From positions 1 to 60,847 of the forward strand of contig JBBPYC010000051.1 of assembly GCA_038200275.1 (NCBI GenBank): a stretch of DNA of 60,847 bases, read 5' to 3'. Positions 9,054-18,172 of this stretch are shown one piece after another. A program made the translations under genes and the position numbers. This DNA is from JBBPYC01 sp038200275. GTDB lineage: Bacteria; Pseudomonadota; Gammaproteobacteria; Burkholderiales; Burkholderiaceae_C. The notes under the pieces were generated by a model. The model did no database searches. It was not told where the DNA came from and saw only the letters and a list, made by a program, of their open reading frames with translations. Within the stretch, counting starts at the first letter, position 1; the number at the start of each line of letters is the position of its first letter.

Positions 9054-9301
9054 GCCGCAACAGCATCGACGAATGCGTCCGGACCAGTCTTGACGAGTAT
9101 TTCCAGGATTTGCGTGGCACCGAACCCGCCAACATGCACGACATGCTCGTGCGCGCGGTAGAGAAACCATTGCTTGAAGTCGTGATGGAGCGCTGTGGGC
9201 ACAACCAGTCGCGCGCAGCGCAGTGGTTGGGTGTAAATCGAAACACGCTGCGCAAGAAGCTTGCCCAGCACCAGTTGGGCGTCGATCAGACGGCAAAATA
9301 G
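9050..9301 (+). CDS. fis: Fis-family nucleoid/transcription factor
   Basis: An 83-residue DNA-binding protein. The C-terminal helix-turn-helix reads CGHNQSRAAQWLGVNRNTLRKKL (residues 47-69), almost the textbook Fis motif. The N-terminal half would form the dimerisation core. It overlaps the 3' end of dusB and is translationally coupled to it. In enteric bacteria Fis bends DNA and activates rRNA promoters; in betaproteobacteria the role is less studied. It is followed after about 60 bases by purH, a common order in Burkholderiales. Confidence 0.94.
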   Translation: MSRNSIDECVRTSLDEYFQDLRGTEPANMHDMLVRAVEKPLLEVVMERCGHNQSRAAQWLGVNRNTLRKKLAQHQLGVDQTAK

Positions 9302-9362
9302 CGCCAGATCCGGATTCCTCGGCCGCTTTGGCTGCGCAACCAAACGGCGCAGCGCCTCACTC

Positions 9363-10943
9363 ATGAATGCATTGATTTCCGTCTCTGACAAGACCGGCGT
9401 GGCCAACTTTGCGCGTGCGCTGCACAACTTGGGCTGGACGCTCTGGTCCACCGGTGGCACCGCGACGCTGCTGGCAGAAGAAGGCCTGCCGGTGCGCGAA
9501 GTGGCCGACGTGACGGGCTTTCCCGAGATGCTCGATGGCCGGGTCAAGACGTTGCACCCGAATGTGCACGGCGGCCTGCTCGCGCGGCGAGAGTTGCCGG
9601 ATCACATGGCAGCGCTCGAAGCCCACGGTATCGAGACGATCGATCTGCTGGTGGTGAACCTCTATCCGTTCGAGGCCACCGTGGCCAAGCCCGGCTGCAC
9701 TTTGGAAGACGCGATCGAGAACATCGACATCGGTGGCCCGGCGATGGTGCGCAGCGGCGCGAAGAACTGGAAGCATGTGGCGGTGTTGACCGACGCAGCG
9801 CAGTACGCGGCCGTGCTTGAAGAACTCAAGGCCTGCGGCAAGTTGAGCGACAAGACCCGGTTCGCGCTGGCGGTTGCCGCGTTCAACCGCATCAGCAACT
9901 ACGACGCTGCGATTAGCGACCATCTGTCCCGCATTGAGCCCGATGGCTCGCACGGCGTGTTCGGCGCCCAATCGAACGGTCGGTTCGTCAAGCTGCAGGA
10001 CTTGCGCTACGGCGAAAACCCGCACCAGCAAGCCGCGTTCTACCGCGACCTGCACCCCGCGCCCGGCTCCATCGTGACGGCGCGGCAGTTGCAGGGCAAA
10101 GAGCTCAGTTACAACAACATTGCCGATGCCGACGCGGCCTGGGAATGCGTCAAGAGCTTCCATGCAAACACGACTGCTGCCTGCGTGATCGTCAAGCATG
10201 CGAATCCCTGCGGTGTCGCGCTGGGCGGCGATCCGCTGATGGCGTATCGAAACGCGCTCCAGACCGATCCCACATCCGCGTTTGGCGGCATCGTCGCGTT
10301 CAACCGGCCGCTCGATGGTCCAGCGGCTGCGGCCATCTCCAAACAGTTTGTCGAAGTGCTGATGGCCCCGGGCTACAACGACGAAGCGCTGGCCGTGTTC
10401 AAGGCCAAGGCCAACGTGCGCGTGCTGCAGATCGATCTGCCAGGCGGCGGCGCCACCGATTGGGACAACGGCCGCAACATGATGGATGTGAAGCGCATCG
10501 GCTCCGGCCTGTTGATGCAGACCGCGGACAACCATGAACTCAAACTGGTCGATTTGAAGGTCGTGACCAGAAAGCAGCCGACCGATGCCCAAGTGCAAGA
10601 CGCGCTGTTTGCCTGGAAAGTCGCCAAGTACGTCAAAAGCAACGCGATCGTGTTTTGCAAAGACGGCATGACATTCGGTGTAGGCGCTGGTCAGATGAGC
10701 AGGCTCGACTCGGCCCGCATTGCAAGCATCAAGGCAGAGCACGCCAAGCTGTCGCTGCAGGGCACGGTGGTCGCAAGCGACGCATTCTTTCCGTTTCGGG
10801 ACGGCCTCGACGTGGTGGTGGATGCAGGTGCGGTCTGTGTGATTCAGCCGGGTGGTTCGATGCGAGACCAGGAAGTGATCGATGCGGCCGATGAGCGCGA
10901 CGTGGCGATGCTGTTCACCGGCGTGCGGCACTTCAGGCATTGA
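9363..10943 (+). CDS. purH: Bifunctional AICAR transformylase/IMP cyclohydrolase PurH
   Basis: The enzyme catalyses the last two steps of IMP synthesis. It has 526 residues from the ATG of MNALISVSDKTGV; the frame is open from 9261 but homology starts at this Met. The N-terminal cyclohydrolase domain shows ALISVSDKTG, STGGTATLL and HGGLLAR. The transformylase domain shows RYGENPHQQAAFY, the catalytic KHANPCG and TSAFGGIVAFN. The C-terminal GSMRDQEVIDAADE block completes the family pattern. A strong symmetric terminator follows 45 bases after the stop. Confidence 0.97.
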   Translation: MNALISVSDKTGVANFARALHNLGWTLWSTGGTATLLAEEGLPVREVADVTGFPEMLDGRVKTLHPNVHGGLLARRELPDHMAALEAHGIETIDLLVVNLYPFEATVAKPGCTLEDAIENIDIGGPAMVRSGAKNWKHVAVLTDAAQYAAVLEELKACGKLSDKTRFALAVAAFNRISNYDAAISDHLSRIEPDGSHGVFGAQSNGRFVKLQDLRYGENPHQQAAFYRDLHPAPGSIVTARQLQGKELSYNNIADADAAWECVKSFHANTTAACVIVKHANPCGVALGGDPLMAYRNALQTDPTSAFGGIVAFNRPLDGPAAAAISKQFVEVLMAPGYNDEALAVFKAKANVRVLQIDLPGGGATDWDNGRNMMDVKRIGSGLLMQTADNHELKLVDLKVVTRKQPTDAQVQDALFAWKVAKYVKSNAIVFCKDGMTFGVGAGQMSRLDSARIASIKAEHAKLSLQGTVVASDAFFPFRDGLDVVVDAGAVCVIQPGGSMRDQEVIDAADERDVAMLFTGVRHFRH

Positions 10944-10987
10944 CGGTTAGGCTGTTCTGGCGGTTGTGTAGACAGCGCAGTGGTCAC

Positions 10988-11015
10988 AAAAAAGCCGGGC
11001 TGAGCCCGGCTTCTT
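10988..11015. terminator. Bidirectional Rho-independent terminator between purH and the glycine-zipper gene
   Basis: A perfect nine-base stem, AAGCCGGGC-TGA-GCCCGGCTT, is flanked by an A-run on the left and T-rich sequence on the right. It sits between two convergent genes and can serve both. Confidence 0.88.
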
Positions 11016-11042
11016 GCGTGAGCCAACTGCAGTGCAGATTGG

Positions 11043-11717
11043 TCAACGCCAGCGACCGTGCCCGCCGAAATGGCCAAAGCCAAGACCGATCGACACCGGT
11101 GGGCCCACATATGCGGGGCGCGGGCTGTAGACCGGGTAGCCCGCTGGATAGCCGTTGGCAGGATAGGCAGACACCGGATAAGGCGTCGCTGCGTCGGGAT
11201 GCGCATAGATTGGCAGCGGTGCAGGCGCAATCGGCGCTGCGCCAGCCGGCGTGATGTCCAGCGGCACCGTTGCACCGGGATCGTTCGGCAGCCGCGCTGC
11301 GTATTGCCTACCTGCGTATTCGTATTCAACGTCCCAGCCGACGGTGCGGTTTTCGGTGAAATTCTGCACCGAGCAATGCTCGACGTCGAACAGCTGCGGC
11401 CCGCGTGATGCTTCGATCTGGTTGCCGACGACGGATCCAGCCAGAAAGCCGAGCATGGTGGCGATCACCTGACCCCCGCCCCCACCGACCGAATTGCCGG
11501 CCAGTCCACCGACCACGGCGCCAGCCAGTGCACCGCCACCGGTCGGCGCGGTCTCCAGCAGCATGGGTTCGGTGCTGCAGACCTGACGCGGCATGCCGAC
11601 GGTCTGCACCACCTGCTTTGCAGACAGCACGCGGCCGAACTCGGTCGCCTGAGCGTTGCTGGCCGCAGCCAGTGACAGCACAGCAATCAGTTCGAGTGCG
11701 TTACGGGTACGTTTCAT
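11043..11717 (-). CDS. Glycine-zipper 2TM-domain envelope protein
   Basis: A 224-residue exported protein of unknown function. The start is set at MKRTRNALE, which is preceded by GGGAGA. A signal peptide ends near ASNAQA. Residues 61-101 form a glycine zipper (ALAGAVVGGLAGNSVGGGG, then ATMLGFLAGSVVGNQIE), the Gly_zip_2TM pattern seen in outer-membrane lipoprotein SlyB-like and Rickettsia 17-kDa-like proteins. There is no lipobox cysteine at the cleavage point, so it is not an obvious lipoprotein. The C-terminal third is a Pro/Ala/Tyr/Gly-rich tail with repeated YPA/GYP units ending in a Gly/His-rich stretch (GFGHFGGHG), probably unstructured and surface-associated. Confidence 0.82.
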   Translation of the reverse strand: MKRTRNALELIAVLSLAAASNAQATEFGRVLSAKQVVQTVGMPRQVCSTEPMLLETAPTGGGALAGAVVGGLAGNSVGGGGGQVIATMLGFLAGSVVGNQIEASRGPQLFDVEHCSVQNFTENRTVGWDVEYEYAGRQYAARLPNDPGATVPLDITPAGAAPIAPAPLPIYAHPDAATPYPVSAYPANGYPAGYPVYSPRPAYVGPPVSIGLGFGHFGGHGRWR

Positions 11718-11858
11718 GAGCAATCTCCCTCTTCGATGTGCAGTGCGATTTGGGCAACTCGATTTTAGTTCCGGGGCTGCTGCGGCACAGCGGCAGGCTG
11801 GCCGACACAGGCCACAATGGTTGTATCCGTCCTCTGTGCCGAATCACCCGCCTTGTCG

Positions 11859-12635
11859 ATGTCTGACCTACACCCAATGGCTGAATCACCCCGCCTGCTG
11901 CCGCTCGGCGATGCTGCGTTGACCGTCGAGTTCGGCAGTGAAATCAATGCGCCAACCCACGCCAAGGTGCTGGGCTTCACCGCTGCGATCGACGAGGCGC
12001 AGGCAACGGGCGCGTTGGCTGGCGTGGTTGAGCGCGTGCCGACGTTTCGCTCGGTCACGGTGCATTTCGATCCGGACCAGGTCGATGTCGAAGCGCTTGC
12101 GACCCAGCTGCGCGAACTAGCGCAAGGCAGCGGCAGCCGAAGCGTGGCCGGGGCGCGCTGGGCGGTGCCGTTTTGCTGCGATACCGAGTTCGCGTTGGAT
12201 CTGGCCGACGTGGCGCAGGCCAAATCGATGTCTGCGCAGGCTGTGCTCGACCTGCTCACGGCCACGGCGTTTCAGGTCTACATGCTCGGCTTTCTGCCCG
12301 GCTTCGCATTCATGGGTGGGTTGCCGCAGGCGTTGGAGATGCCGCGGCTTTCCTCCCCCCGCAAACGGGTGCCGCCCGGCTCGGTGGCGATCGCGCTGCG
12401 GCTGTGCGGTGCATACCCATGGGAGAGCCCAGGCGGCTGGCGTGTGCTGGGCCGCACGCCGGTGCCGTTGTTCGACCCGCGTCTGTCCGGGCGGCCAACG
12501 CTGCTGGCACCCGGCGACGAAGTGCGGTGGCGCGCGGTCGACCGGGCCGAATACGACGACATCGTTGATCGTGTGAAGACGAACCGATTCGATCGCGCGG
12601 CGCTGCAGGTTGCGGCACCGGCTGAAGCGCCATGA
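11859..12635 (+). CDS. pxpB: 5-oxoprolinase subunit PxpB (KipI family)
   Basis: One subunit of the ATP-dependent 5-oxoprolinase PxpABC, which opens pyroglutamate to glutamate. The 258-residue frame shows LLPLGDAALTVEFG near the N-terminus and the diagnostic block VYMLGFLPGFAFMGGLP, followed by RKRVPPGSVAIA and GWRVLGRTPVPLFDP. The start could also be the next Met (MAESPR, 11877) or a GTG/ATG upstream; no strong ribosome site decides. It overlaps pxpC by four bases (ATGA). The older name KipI comes from Bacillus, where the homologue inhibits the sporulation kinase. Confidence 0.94.
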   Translation: MSDLHPMAESPRLLPLGDAALTVEFGSEINAPTHAKVLGFTAAIDEAQATGALAGVVERVPTFRSVTVHFDPDQVDVEALATQLRELAQGSGSRSVAGARWAVPFCCDTEFALDLADVAQAKSMSAQAVLDLLTATAFQVYMLGFLPGFAFMGGLPQALEMPRLSSPRKRVPPGSVAIALRLCGAYPWESPGGWRVLGRTPVPLFDPRLSGRPTLLAPGDEVRWRAVDRAEYDDIVDRVKTNRFDRAALQVAAPAEAP

Positions 12636-13732
12636 CGGGCGCGCAGATCGGAGTCGTCGAGCCCGGGCTTGCGGTCGCGCTGCAGGACCGCGGGCGCTTG
12701 GGCTGGCGTCGTTTGGGGGTGCCGATATCCGGTGCGCTCGATCCGGCGTTGCTGGCCATTGCCAATGCGTTGGCGGGCGGCTTGCAGGAGACCGACTCGG
12801 CCGCCTTCGAAGTGCTGCTGCAAGGGCCGACGCTGGCCGTGCAGGCGGGCCGTGTGCGCTTTGCGCTGGCTGGGCCGATTGCTGCTGTGGTCGAGCGCGC
12901 CGATGGCGGCAAGCACGACGTGCCGGCGTGGAGCACGGCCACGCTGTCGGCCGGCGACGTGATTCGCATCGGCGCGATTGCTGCTGCTTCCCCACCAACA
13001 CCGGCAGACCCAGCGGCAAATCAGCCACAGCCATTGGCCGTGGCCTATATCGCGGTCAGCGGCGGCGTGCAGGTGCCGCCGGTGCTCGACAGCCGCTCGA
13101 CCTATGCACGCGCGGCACTAGGCGGCGTGGACGGTCACGCGCTGCGTGCAGGCGATCGGCTCGCGTGCGGCTCGGTGCCCGACAGCGACCAGATGGAGCG
13201 GCGGGGCACCAGCGCGTTCTGCCACGTGAGCGGGCCGATCGGCGTGCTGCCCGGGCCGCAGGACGATCACTTCACGCGGGCTGCGTTCGATACGCTCTTC
13301 AGCACGCCCTACATTGCACAACGCGACAGTGACCGGATGGGCTTGCGGCTGGTAGGCGTGAAGCTCGAGCACAGTTCGCTCGGTCCCGACATCGCCTCCG
13401 ACGGTGTCACGCCGGGCGCGATTCAAGTGCCGGCCGACGGCCAGCCGATCGTGCTGCTGGCCGACTGCCAGACGGTTGGCGGCTATCCGAAAATCGCGAC
13501 CGTGCAGCTTGCCGACTTGCCGCGCCTGGCGCATGTGCGGCCGGGTGGTGCGGTGCGGTTCATTGGTGTCGACGTACAGCAGGCAGCTGCCGCACGGCAG
13601 GCGTTAGCCGAGCGCATTGCGAGCTGGTGCACGGCCATTGAATTATTTCAACGGGAAGGCGGGCTCGACGAAGCGGCGCTGTACGGCTGCAATCTGGTCA
13701 GCGGCGTGGTACGTGCCGACTTGGCCGACTAA
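12632..13732 (+). CDS. pxpC: 5-oxoprolinase subunit PxpC (KipA, biotin-dependent carboxyltransferase family)
   Basis: The 366-residue partner of PxpB. The N-terminal signature reads GLAVALQDRGRLGWRRLGVPISGALD (residues 11-36). Later come GRTSTYARAALGG-like (SRSTYARAALGGVDG), DRMGLRLVG, SDGVTPGAIQVPADGQPIVLLADCQTVGGYPKIATV and the C-terminal PGGAVRF. The order and motifs are typical. It is translationally coupled to pxpB and followed by pxpA after 37 bases. The family name refers to resemblance with urea-carboxylase and allophanate domains; the actual reaction with PxpB and PxpA is 5-oxoproline hydrolysis. Confidence 0.94.
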   Translation: MTGAQIGVVEPGLAVALQDRGRLGWRRLGVPISGALDPALLAIANALAGGLQETDSAAFEVLLQGPTLAVQAGRVRFALAGPIAAVVERADGGKHDVPAWSTATLSAGDVIRIGAIAAASPPTPADPAANQPQPLAVAYIAVSGGVQVPPVLDSRSTYARAALGGVDGHALRAGDRLACGSVPDSDQMERRGTSAFCHVSGPIGVLPGPQDDHFTRAAFDTLFSTPYIAQRDSDRMGLRLVGVKLEHSSLGPDIASDGVTPGAIQVPADGQPIVLLADCQTVGGYPKIATVQLADLPRLAHVRPGGAVRFIGVDVQQAAAARQALAERIASWCTAIELFQREGGLDEAALYGCNLVSGVVRADLAD

Positions 13733-13769
13733 GCGGCTGCGTCTAAGAAAAAGCCAAAGGAGCGTTTGC

Positions 13770-14561
13770 ATGAATCCTTCGATCAACCTGAATGCCGACC
13801 TAGGCGAGAGCTTCGGCGCCTGGACCATGGGGTCGGATGCGCAACTGATGCAGTCGATCGATTCGGCCAACATCGCGTGCGGCTTCCATGCGGGCGACCC
13901 GCTGGTGATGCGCAACACGTTGCGGCTGGCCAAGGCAGCCGGCGTCAGTGTCGGCGCGCATCCGTCGTTTCCGGACCTGCAGGGCTTTGGCCGGCGGCCG
14001 ATGCAGATGAAGGCGGATGAGCTGGAAGCTGCGCTGATCTACCAGATTGCGGCGCTCGACGGCATGGCGCGCAGCGAAGGGATGACGGTCGGTCACGTCA
14101 AGATTCACGGCGCATTGAGCAACATGGCATGTGCCGATGCCGCGCTGGCGCGCACCGTGGTGAGCGCCATTGCCGCGTTCAATGATCGGCTGATCCTGCT
14201 TGCGCCTGCGCTGTCCGAACTGGCAGTGGCCGGCCGTGCCGTTGGGCTGCCGGTGGTCGATGAGATCTTTGCCGACCGTGCCTATCTGGACGATGGCCAG
14301 TTGGTGCCGCGCAGCCGACCCGATGCGATGGTGCACGGCGCGCAGGCGTCATTTGCGCACGTCAGCGCGATGCTGCGCGAGCAGGCGCTGATCTCGGTGA
14401 CGAACAAGCGGTTACCGACCTCGATCGGCAGCATCTGCGTGCATGGGGATGGGCCGGAAGCGGTTGCGACTGCGGCCTATCTGCGTGAAGAACTGACGAG
14501 AAACGACTGGAGGTTGTCGCCCCTGAGCGATGCCGTGCCTGCCGAAAAACTCACACAGTAA
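13770..14561 (+). CDS. pxpA: 5-oxoprolinase subunit PxpA (LamB/YcsF family)
   Basis: The third subunit, 263 residues. The N-terminus INLNADLGESFGAW is the family signature; IACGFHAGDP (near 33-42), VGAHPSFPD and VKIHGALSNMA follow. The start ATG is preceded by AAAGGAG at good spacing, which decides it over upstream in-frame codons. It completes the pxpBCA operon, so the organism should detoxify or recycle pyroglutamate. Confidence 0.95.
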   Translation: MNPSINLNADLGESFGAWTMGSDAQLMQSIDSANIACGFHAGDPLVMRNTLRLAKAAGVSVGAHPSFPDLQGFGRRPMQMKADELEAALIYQIAALDGMARSEGMTVGHVKIHGALSNMACADAALARTVVSAIAAFNDRLILLAPALSELAVAGRAVGLPVVDEIFADRAYLDDGQLVPRSRPDAMVHGAQASFAHVSAMLREQALISVTNKRLPTSIGSICVHGDGPEAVATAAYLREELTRNDWRLSPLSDAVPAEKLTQ

Positions 14562-14692
14562 TCGAAATCGCAGCGCGGTCTGCGCTTTGCCAAACGCGGC
14601 GGCGTGGAAGAGTTGCATGACACGCTGGGCGAGTCCGCGGCCCAATTCTGGTGAACAGACCAATTCCGCATCACCAGGAAAATTCAAAGGCC

Positions 14693-15742
14693 ATGACTGC
14701 CACTTATTCCGTCGAGAGATTTTCATTGAAGGGGACGCGCCGCGCGTTGCTGCGCCGTGCTGGGGCTGCCGCCGCAGCATCCGGTCTTCTCATGTTTGGG
14801 GCCACCGCTGCCCAAGGCGCAGAGTCCAACCAGATCACGCTGGCGACTGGCTATCCAGAATCCAGCTTCCACGTGGTGAACCTGCATCGTTTTGCCAAAG
14901 CTCTGGAGCAGGCGTCGGGGGGCAAGATTCAGCTCAAGATCCATGCTGGCAGCAGCTTGATCAAGGCCGCTGACATCCGGGGCGCGCTGGAGCAAGGGAC
15001 CGTTGATGCCGCAGAGCTGTTTGGCCCGAGTCTGGGTCAGTGGCATCCCAGCCTGTCAATCGACGCACTGCCATTCGTCGCGACCGACTATCCCGCTGCC
15101 CAGAAACTTGCCAATGCGGCGCGTGCCCAGGTGCGCGCCCAATTGGAAAACCGTGGCTACATCCTGCTGTACTCGGTGAGTTGGCCGCCGCAAGGGCTGT
15201 TTACCAATGTGCTGATCGAATCACTTGCCGACTTTCACAATCTCCGGATTCGGGAGAACAGTCCGCCCGTCAAGCGTGTAGTTGAACTGCTGGGCGGCAC
15301 ACCGGTTCGGGTTGAGACGCCAGAACTTGCCGCTGCTGTGCAGAACAAGAAAATCGATGCCGTGTTCACCTCGGCTGCGCAAGGGATGGACACGCAAATC
15401 TGGCGGCAACTGCCATATTTTTATACGGCCGATGCCTGGTTGCCGCGCAACGTCGTGATTTTGCGCAAAAAGATTTTCGATGAACTGCCACCGGAGCAAC
15501 GCGAGCTGTTGGTGAGCAGCGCTGCCGCTGCTGAAGTCAATGGACAGAAGCTCAGCGAAGAAAATGCAGTCAGCATGCTCGATCAGTTGCGCCGCGTTGG
15601 AGTCAAGGTGGATTCGTTGACGCCCGTGGTGCGCCGTAAGGTCAATCGGATCGGCGAAACGCTCGTCCGGGAACAGGCCGCCGCGCAGAAAAATGCGGAC
15701 ATGCTGAATATCCTGATGGCCTACTACTACAGCAGCAAGTGA
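14693..15742 (+). CDS. TRAP-type (DctP family) periplasmic substrate-binding protein
   Basis: The 349-residue protein begins with a twin-arginine-like stretch (TRRALLRRAGAAAAASGLLMFG) and a signal peptide ending near AQGAES. The mature part shows ATGYPESSFHVVNLHRFAKALE, GGKIQLKIHAGSSLIKA, then RIRENSPPVKRVVELLGGTPV and VFTSAAQG, the DctP/SBP_bac_7 pattern. Such proteins deliver carboxylates and related compounds to a DctQM membrane pair, but no dctQ or dctM is in the window, so this is an orphan or works with a transporter elsewhere. It lies 130 bases after pxpA on the same strand, so pyroglutamate or a related amino-acid derivative is a possible ligand. That is inference from position only. 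Confidence 0.88.
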   Translation: MTATYSVERFSLKGTRRALLRRAGAAAAASGLLMFGATAAQGAESNQITLATGYPESSFHVVNLHRFAKALEQASGGKIQLKIHAGSSLIKAADIRGALEQGTVDAAELFGPSLGQWHPSLSIDALPFVATDYPAAQKLANAARAQVRAQLENRGYILLYSVSWPPQGLFTNVLIESLADFHNLRIRENSPPVKRVVELLGGTPVRVETPELAAAVQNKKIDAVFTSAAQGMDTQIWRQLPYFYTADAWLPRNVVILRKKIFDELPPEQRELLVSSAAAAEVNGQKLSEENAVSMLDQLRRVGVKVDSLTPVVRRKVNRIGETLVREQAAAQKNADMLNILMAYYYSSK

Positions 15743-15757
15743 CGCGACCAGGCAAGC

Positions 15758-17071
15758 TCAGCCACCGCCATCAAGTAGTTGAAATGCTTCCCGCGCGGCG
15801 TCTATGGTCTGCGCGATCTCTCGCTCGCCGTGCGCCGCGCTAACGAAGCCGGCCTCATACAGCGCCGGTGCGATGTAGACGCCCCGGTCGAGTAAACCGT
15901 GGAACAACCGGTTGAACTTCGCGCCGTCGCTCTTCATCACACCGGCATAGTTCTGTGGCAATTCGTCAAGCAAGAAGAAACCGAACATGCCGCCTTCGCT
16001 GTCGGCGCTGAATGGGACGCCGTGCTCCTTCGCGGCGGCGCTCAAGCCGTTAACCAGTGAACGGGTGCGCGCGCCCAGCGCATCGTAGAAGCCGGGTCGG
16101 CGGATCTCTTTCAACGTCGCCAGTCCGCAGGCTGTCGCTACCGGATTTCCGGACAAGGTGCCGGCCTGGTAGACCGGACCCAGCGGTGCCAGTTGCTCCA
16201 TTACCACGCGCTTGCCGCCGAACGCCGCCAGTGGCATGCCGCCACCGATCACCTTGCCGAGCATCGTGATGTCCGGTTCGAAGCCGGGGATCGCTTCTGC
16301 ATAGAGCCCCTGGGCGCTGCCGCGGCCGACACGCAATCCAGTCATCACCTCGTCCAGCAACAGCAACGTTCCGTACTGGTCGCACAGTTCACGGCAGCGC
16401 CGCATGAATGGCACCGAAGCGCGCACGAAGTTCATGTTGCCGGCAATCGGCTCGATCGCAAGCGCGGCTATTTCCTTGCCCTGCTCACTGAATACCTGCT
16501 CCAGTTGTTCGACGTTGTTGAATTCAAGTACCAGGGTGTCCTGCACCACCACCGCCGGCACGCCAGCCGACGTCGGGTTGCGAAAAGTCGCCAGGCCTGA
16601 GCCGGCCTTCACCAGGAGCGCATCTGCATGGCCGTGGTAGCAGCCTTCGAACTTGATGATCTTGTCGCGGCCTGTGGCACCTCGCGCAAGCCGGATCGCG
16701 CTCATGCCGGCTTCCGTGCCCGAGCTGACCAGCCGCACCATCTCCATGCTCGGCACGCAGTCGATTAGCACTTCGGCCAGTTCGATTTCGCGCTCGGTCG
16801 GTGCGCCAAACGAGAACCCTTCGCGCATCGCGCGCTCAACCGCCTCTTGCACACCCGGGTGACCGTGGCCCAGGATCATCGGCCCCCAGGAGCCGATGTA
16901 GTCGATGTAGCGCTGGCCTTCTGCGTCCCAGAAGTGCGGCCCCTGTGCGCGTTGCACGAACCGAGGTGTGCCGCCGACCGCGCGGAAAGCCCGCACGGGC
17001 GAGTTCACGCCGCCAGGGATGACGCGCGAGGCGCGTTCGAACAGAGCTGAATTTGTGGTCGCGGCAGTCAT
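15758..17071 (-). CDS. hemL: Glutamate-1-semialdehyde 2,1-aminomutase
   Basis: A class-III PLP aminotransferase-fold enzyme that makes 5-aminolevulinate from glutamate-1-semialdehyde in the C5 haem pathway. The 437-residue sequence starts with the family blocks RVIPGGVNSPVRAF and YIDYIGSWGPMILGHGHP. It also has SSGTEAGMSAIRLAR, FEGCYHGHADALLVKAGSG, LLLDEVMTGLRV (240-247) and the PLP lysine K273 in MLGKVIGGGMP. The length is standard (about 427-432). It is divergent from nothing nearby; thiD-like lies upstream on the same strand with a 41-base gap, so the two are probably one transcript. Confidence 0.97.
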   Translation of the reverse strand: MTAATTNSALFERASRVIPGGVNSPVRAFRAVGGTPRFVQRAQGPHFWDAEGQRYIDYIGSWGPMILGHGHPGVQEAVERAMREGFSFGAPTEREIELAEVLIDCVPSMEMVRLVSSGTEAGMSAIRLARGATGRDKIIKFEGCYHGHADALLVKAGSGLATFRNPTSAGVPAVVVQDTLVLEFNNVEQLEQVFSEQGKEIAALAIEPIAGNMNFVRASVPFMRRCRELCDQYGTLLLLDEVMTGLRVGRGSAQGLYAEAIPGFEPDITMLGKVIGGGMPLAAFGGKRVVMEQLAPLGPVYQAGTLSGNPVATACGLATLKEIRRPGFYDALGARTRSLVNGLSAAAKEHGVPFSADSEGGMFGFFLLDELPQNYAGVMKSDGAKFNRLFHGLLDRGVYIAPALYEAGFVSAAHGEREIAQTIDAAREAFQLLDGGG

Positions 17072-17112
17072 GCAGTCAATGGATGGGCGGATGGTCTATG
17101 AACGGGAAAAAA

Positions 17113-18069
17113 TCAGTGCTTGGTGTCGTGCGGCGGCAAGGCCATCGCCTCCACAATTGCAGAAGGCGCTTGGGGCGCATCGTCAATGCTTTCGTCAGAT
17201 GCATCGTCGCTGTCATCGGGCTGCGCCCAGAACAATCGGTCCGGCAGGATGTGGCCCATGCCAGGCCGAAACCCGCCGTCCAGACTGCGATCGAGATAGT
17301 GCAGCGCTTCACTGAACGCGGTGACGAGATCGCTGCCGCTCGCAAGCAGCGCGGCCAGTGCGCCCGACAACGTGTCTCCAGCCCCCGCGAAGGTGCCTTC
17401 GAAAAGTTCGAATTTCTCACTCGCAAGAACAGTCTGCGGCGACGCCAGCACGTTGTCCACGTGTTGCCCAGGCAGCGGAATGCCGGTCGCAAGCGTGTAG
17501 GGCACACCGTGCTCGGCGGCTGCTTTTGCGATGTCGCGCGCAGTTGGCGGCGCGTCGCCTTCCCAATCGGCCAGCAGCCAGCGCCACAACGTGCTGTGGT
17601 TGCCGACCAGCACGGTGGTCAGTGGCAGCACGAGTTCCTGGAATGCGTCGTGATAGAGCTCGATCTTGGACTGCTCCCACCACGAGAGGTCCGGCATGTA
17701 CGCGATCACTGGCACCTGGTTGTAGTCACCGGCCAGTGAAGCGATTGCACCGAGGTTGTCGAGGGACCCCGCAAAACCCACCTTGATCACCTGCACGGTG
17801 ATGTCCTCGAGCACGCCACGGGCCTGCTCGCTCACGCAGTCGTCGTCGAACGCAACGTAGTCGAACACCTGTGCGGAGTCGCGCAGATAACTGCCGCAGA
17901 CCACGGGCAGCGCGTGCGCGCCAACCGATGCGGTGGCCGAGACATCGGCTGCAAGCCCGCCAGCGCCACACGGATCATTGCTGTTGAACACCATCACGCA
18001 GGCCGGCCGCGTGTCGTCCGTGATAGCGTCCTCATCGGCGGTGTCGGGGGGCAATTCGGTTGCGCTCAT
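17113..18069 (-). CDS. ThiD-like hydroxymethylpyrimidine/phosphomethylpyrimidine kinase family protein
   Basis: A 318-residue ribokinase-fold protein. The substrate region NDPCGAGGLAADVSATASVGAHALPVVCG aligns with the ThiD signature SDSGGGAGIQADLKT...GVYG, and EGTFAGAGDTLSGALAALLASG (225-246, GAGD at 229-232) is the catalytic ribokinase motif. Compared with ThiD it has extra acidic, low-complexity tails at both ends (PPDTADEDAITDDT and DDSDDASDESIDD), and several glycines of the substrate loop are changed. In Burkholderiales a gene like this regularly sits beside hemL and a rubredoxin gene. Whether it still phosphorylates HMP is uncertain, so no symbol is given. Confidence 0.78.
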   Translation of the reverse strand: MSATELPPDTADEDAITDDTRPACVMVFNSNDPCGAGGLAADVSATASVGAHALPVVCGSYLRDSAQVFDYVAFDDDCVSEQARGVLEDITVQVIKVGFAGSLDNLGAIASLAGDYNQVPVIAYMPDLSWWEQSKIELYHDAFQELVLPLTTVLVGNHSTLWRWLLADWEGDAPPTARDIAKAAAEHGVPYTLATGIPLPGQHVDNVLASPQTVLASEKFELFEGTFAGAGDTLSGALAALLASGSDLVTAFSEALHYLDRSLDGGFRPGMGHILPDRLFWAQPDDSDDASDESIDDAPQAPSAIVEAMALPPHDTKH

Positions 18070-18172
18070 GGCACGCCAAAGTGAGCATTCCGTCGCATAT
18101 CCAAAGGCTCGAAAACGGTATGCCTCGATAGAATCATTTCGTGCCTTTCAACCCTATGGCTGAGCAATTTAA

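Noticed and set aside
7752..9296. A 514-codon minus-strand frame opposite dusB and fis
   Set aside because: It is His/Arg/Cys rich and mirrors dusB; no motif supports it.
9357..10940. A 527-codon frame opposite purH
   Set aside because: It is antisense to a firmly identified gene and has no homologous pattern.
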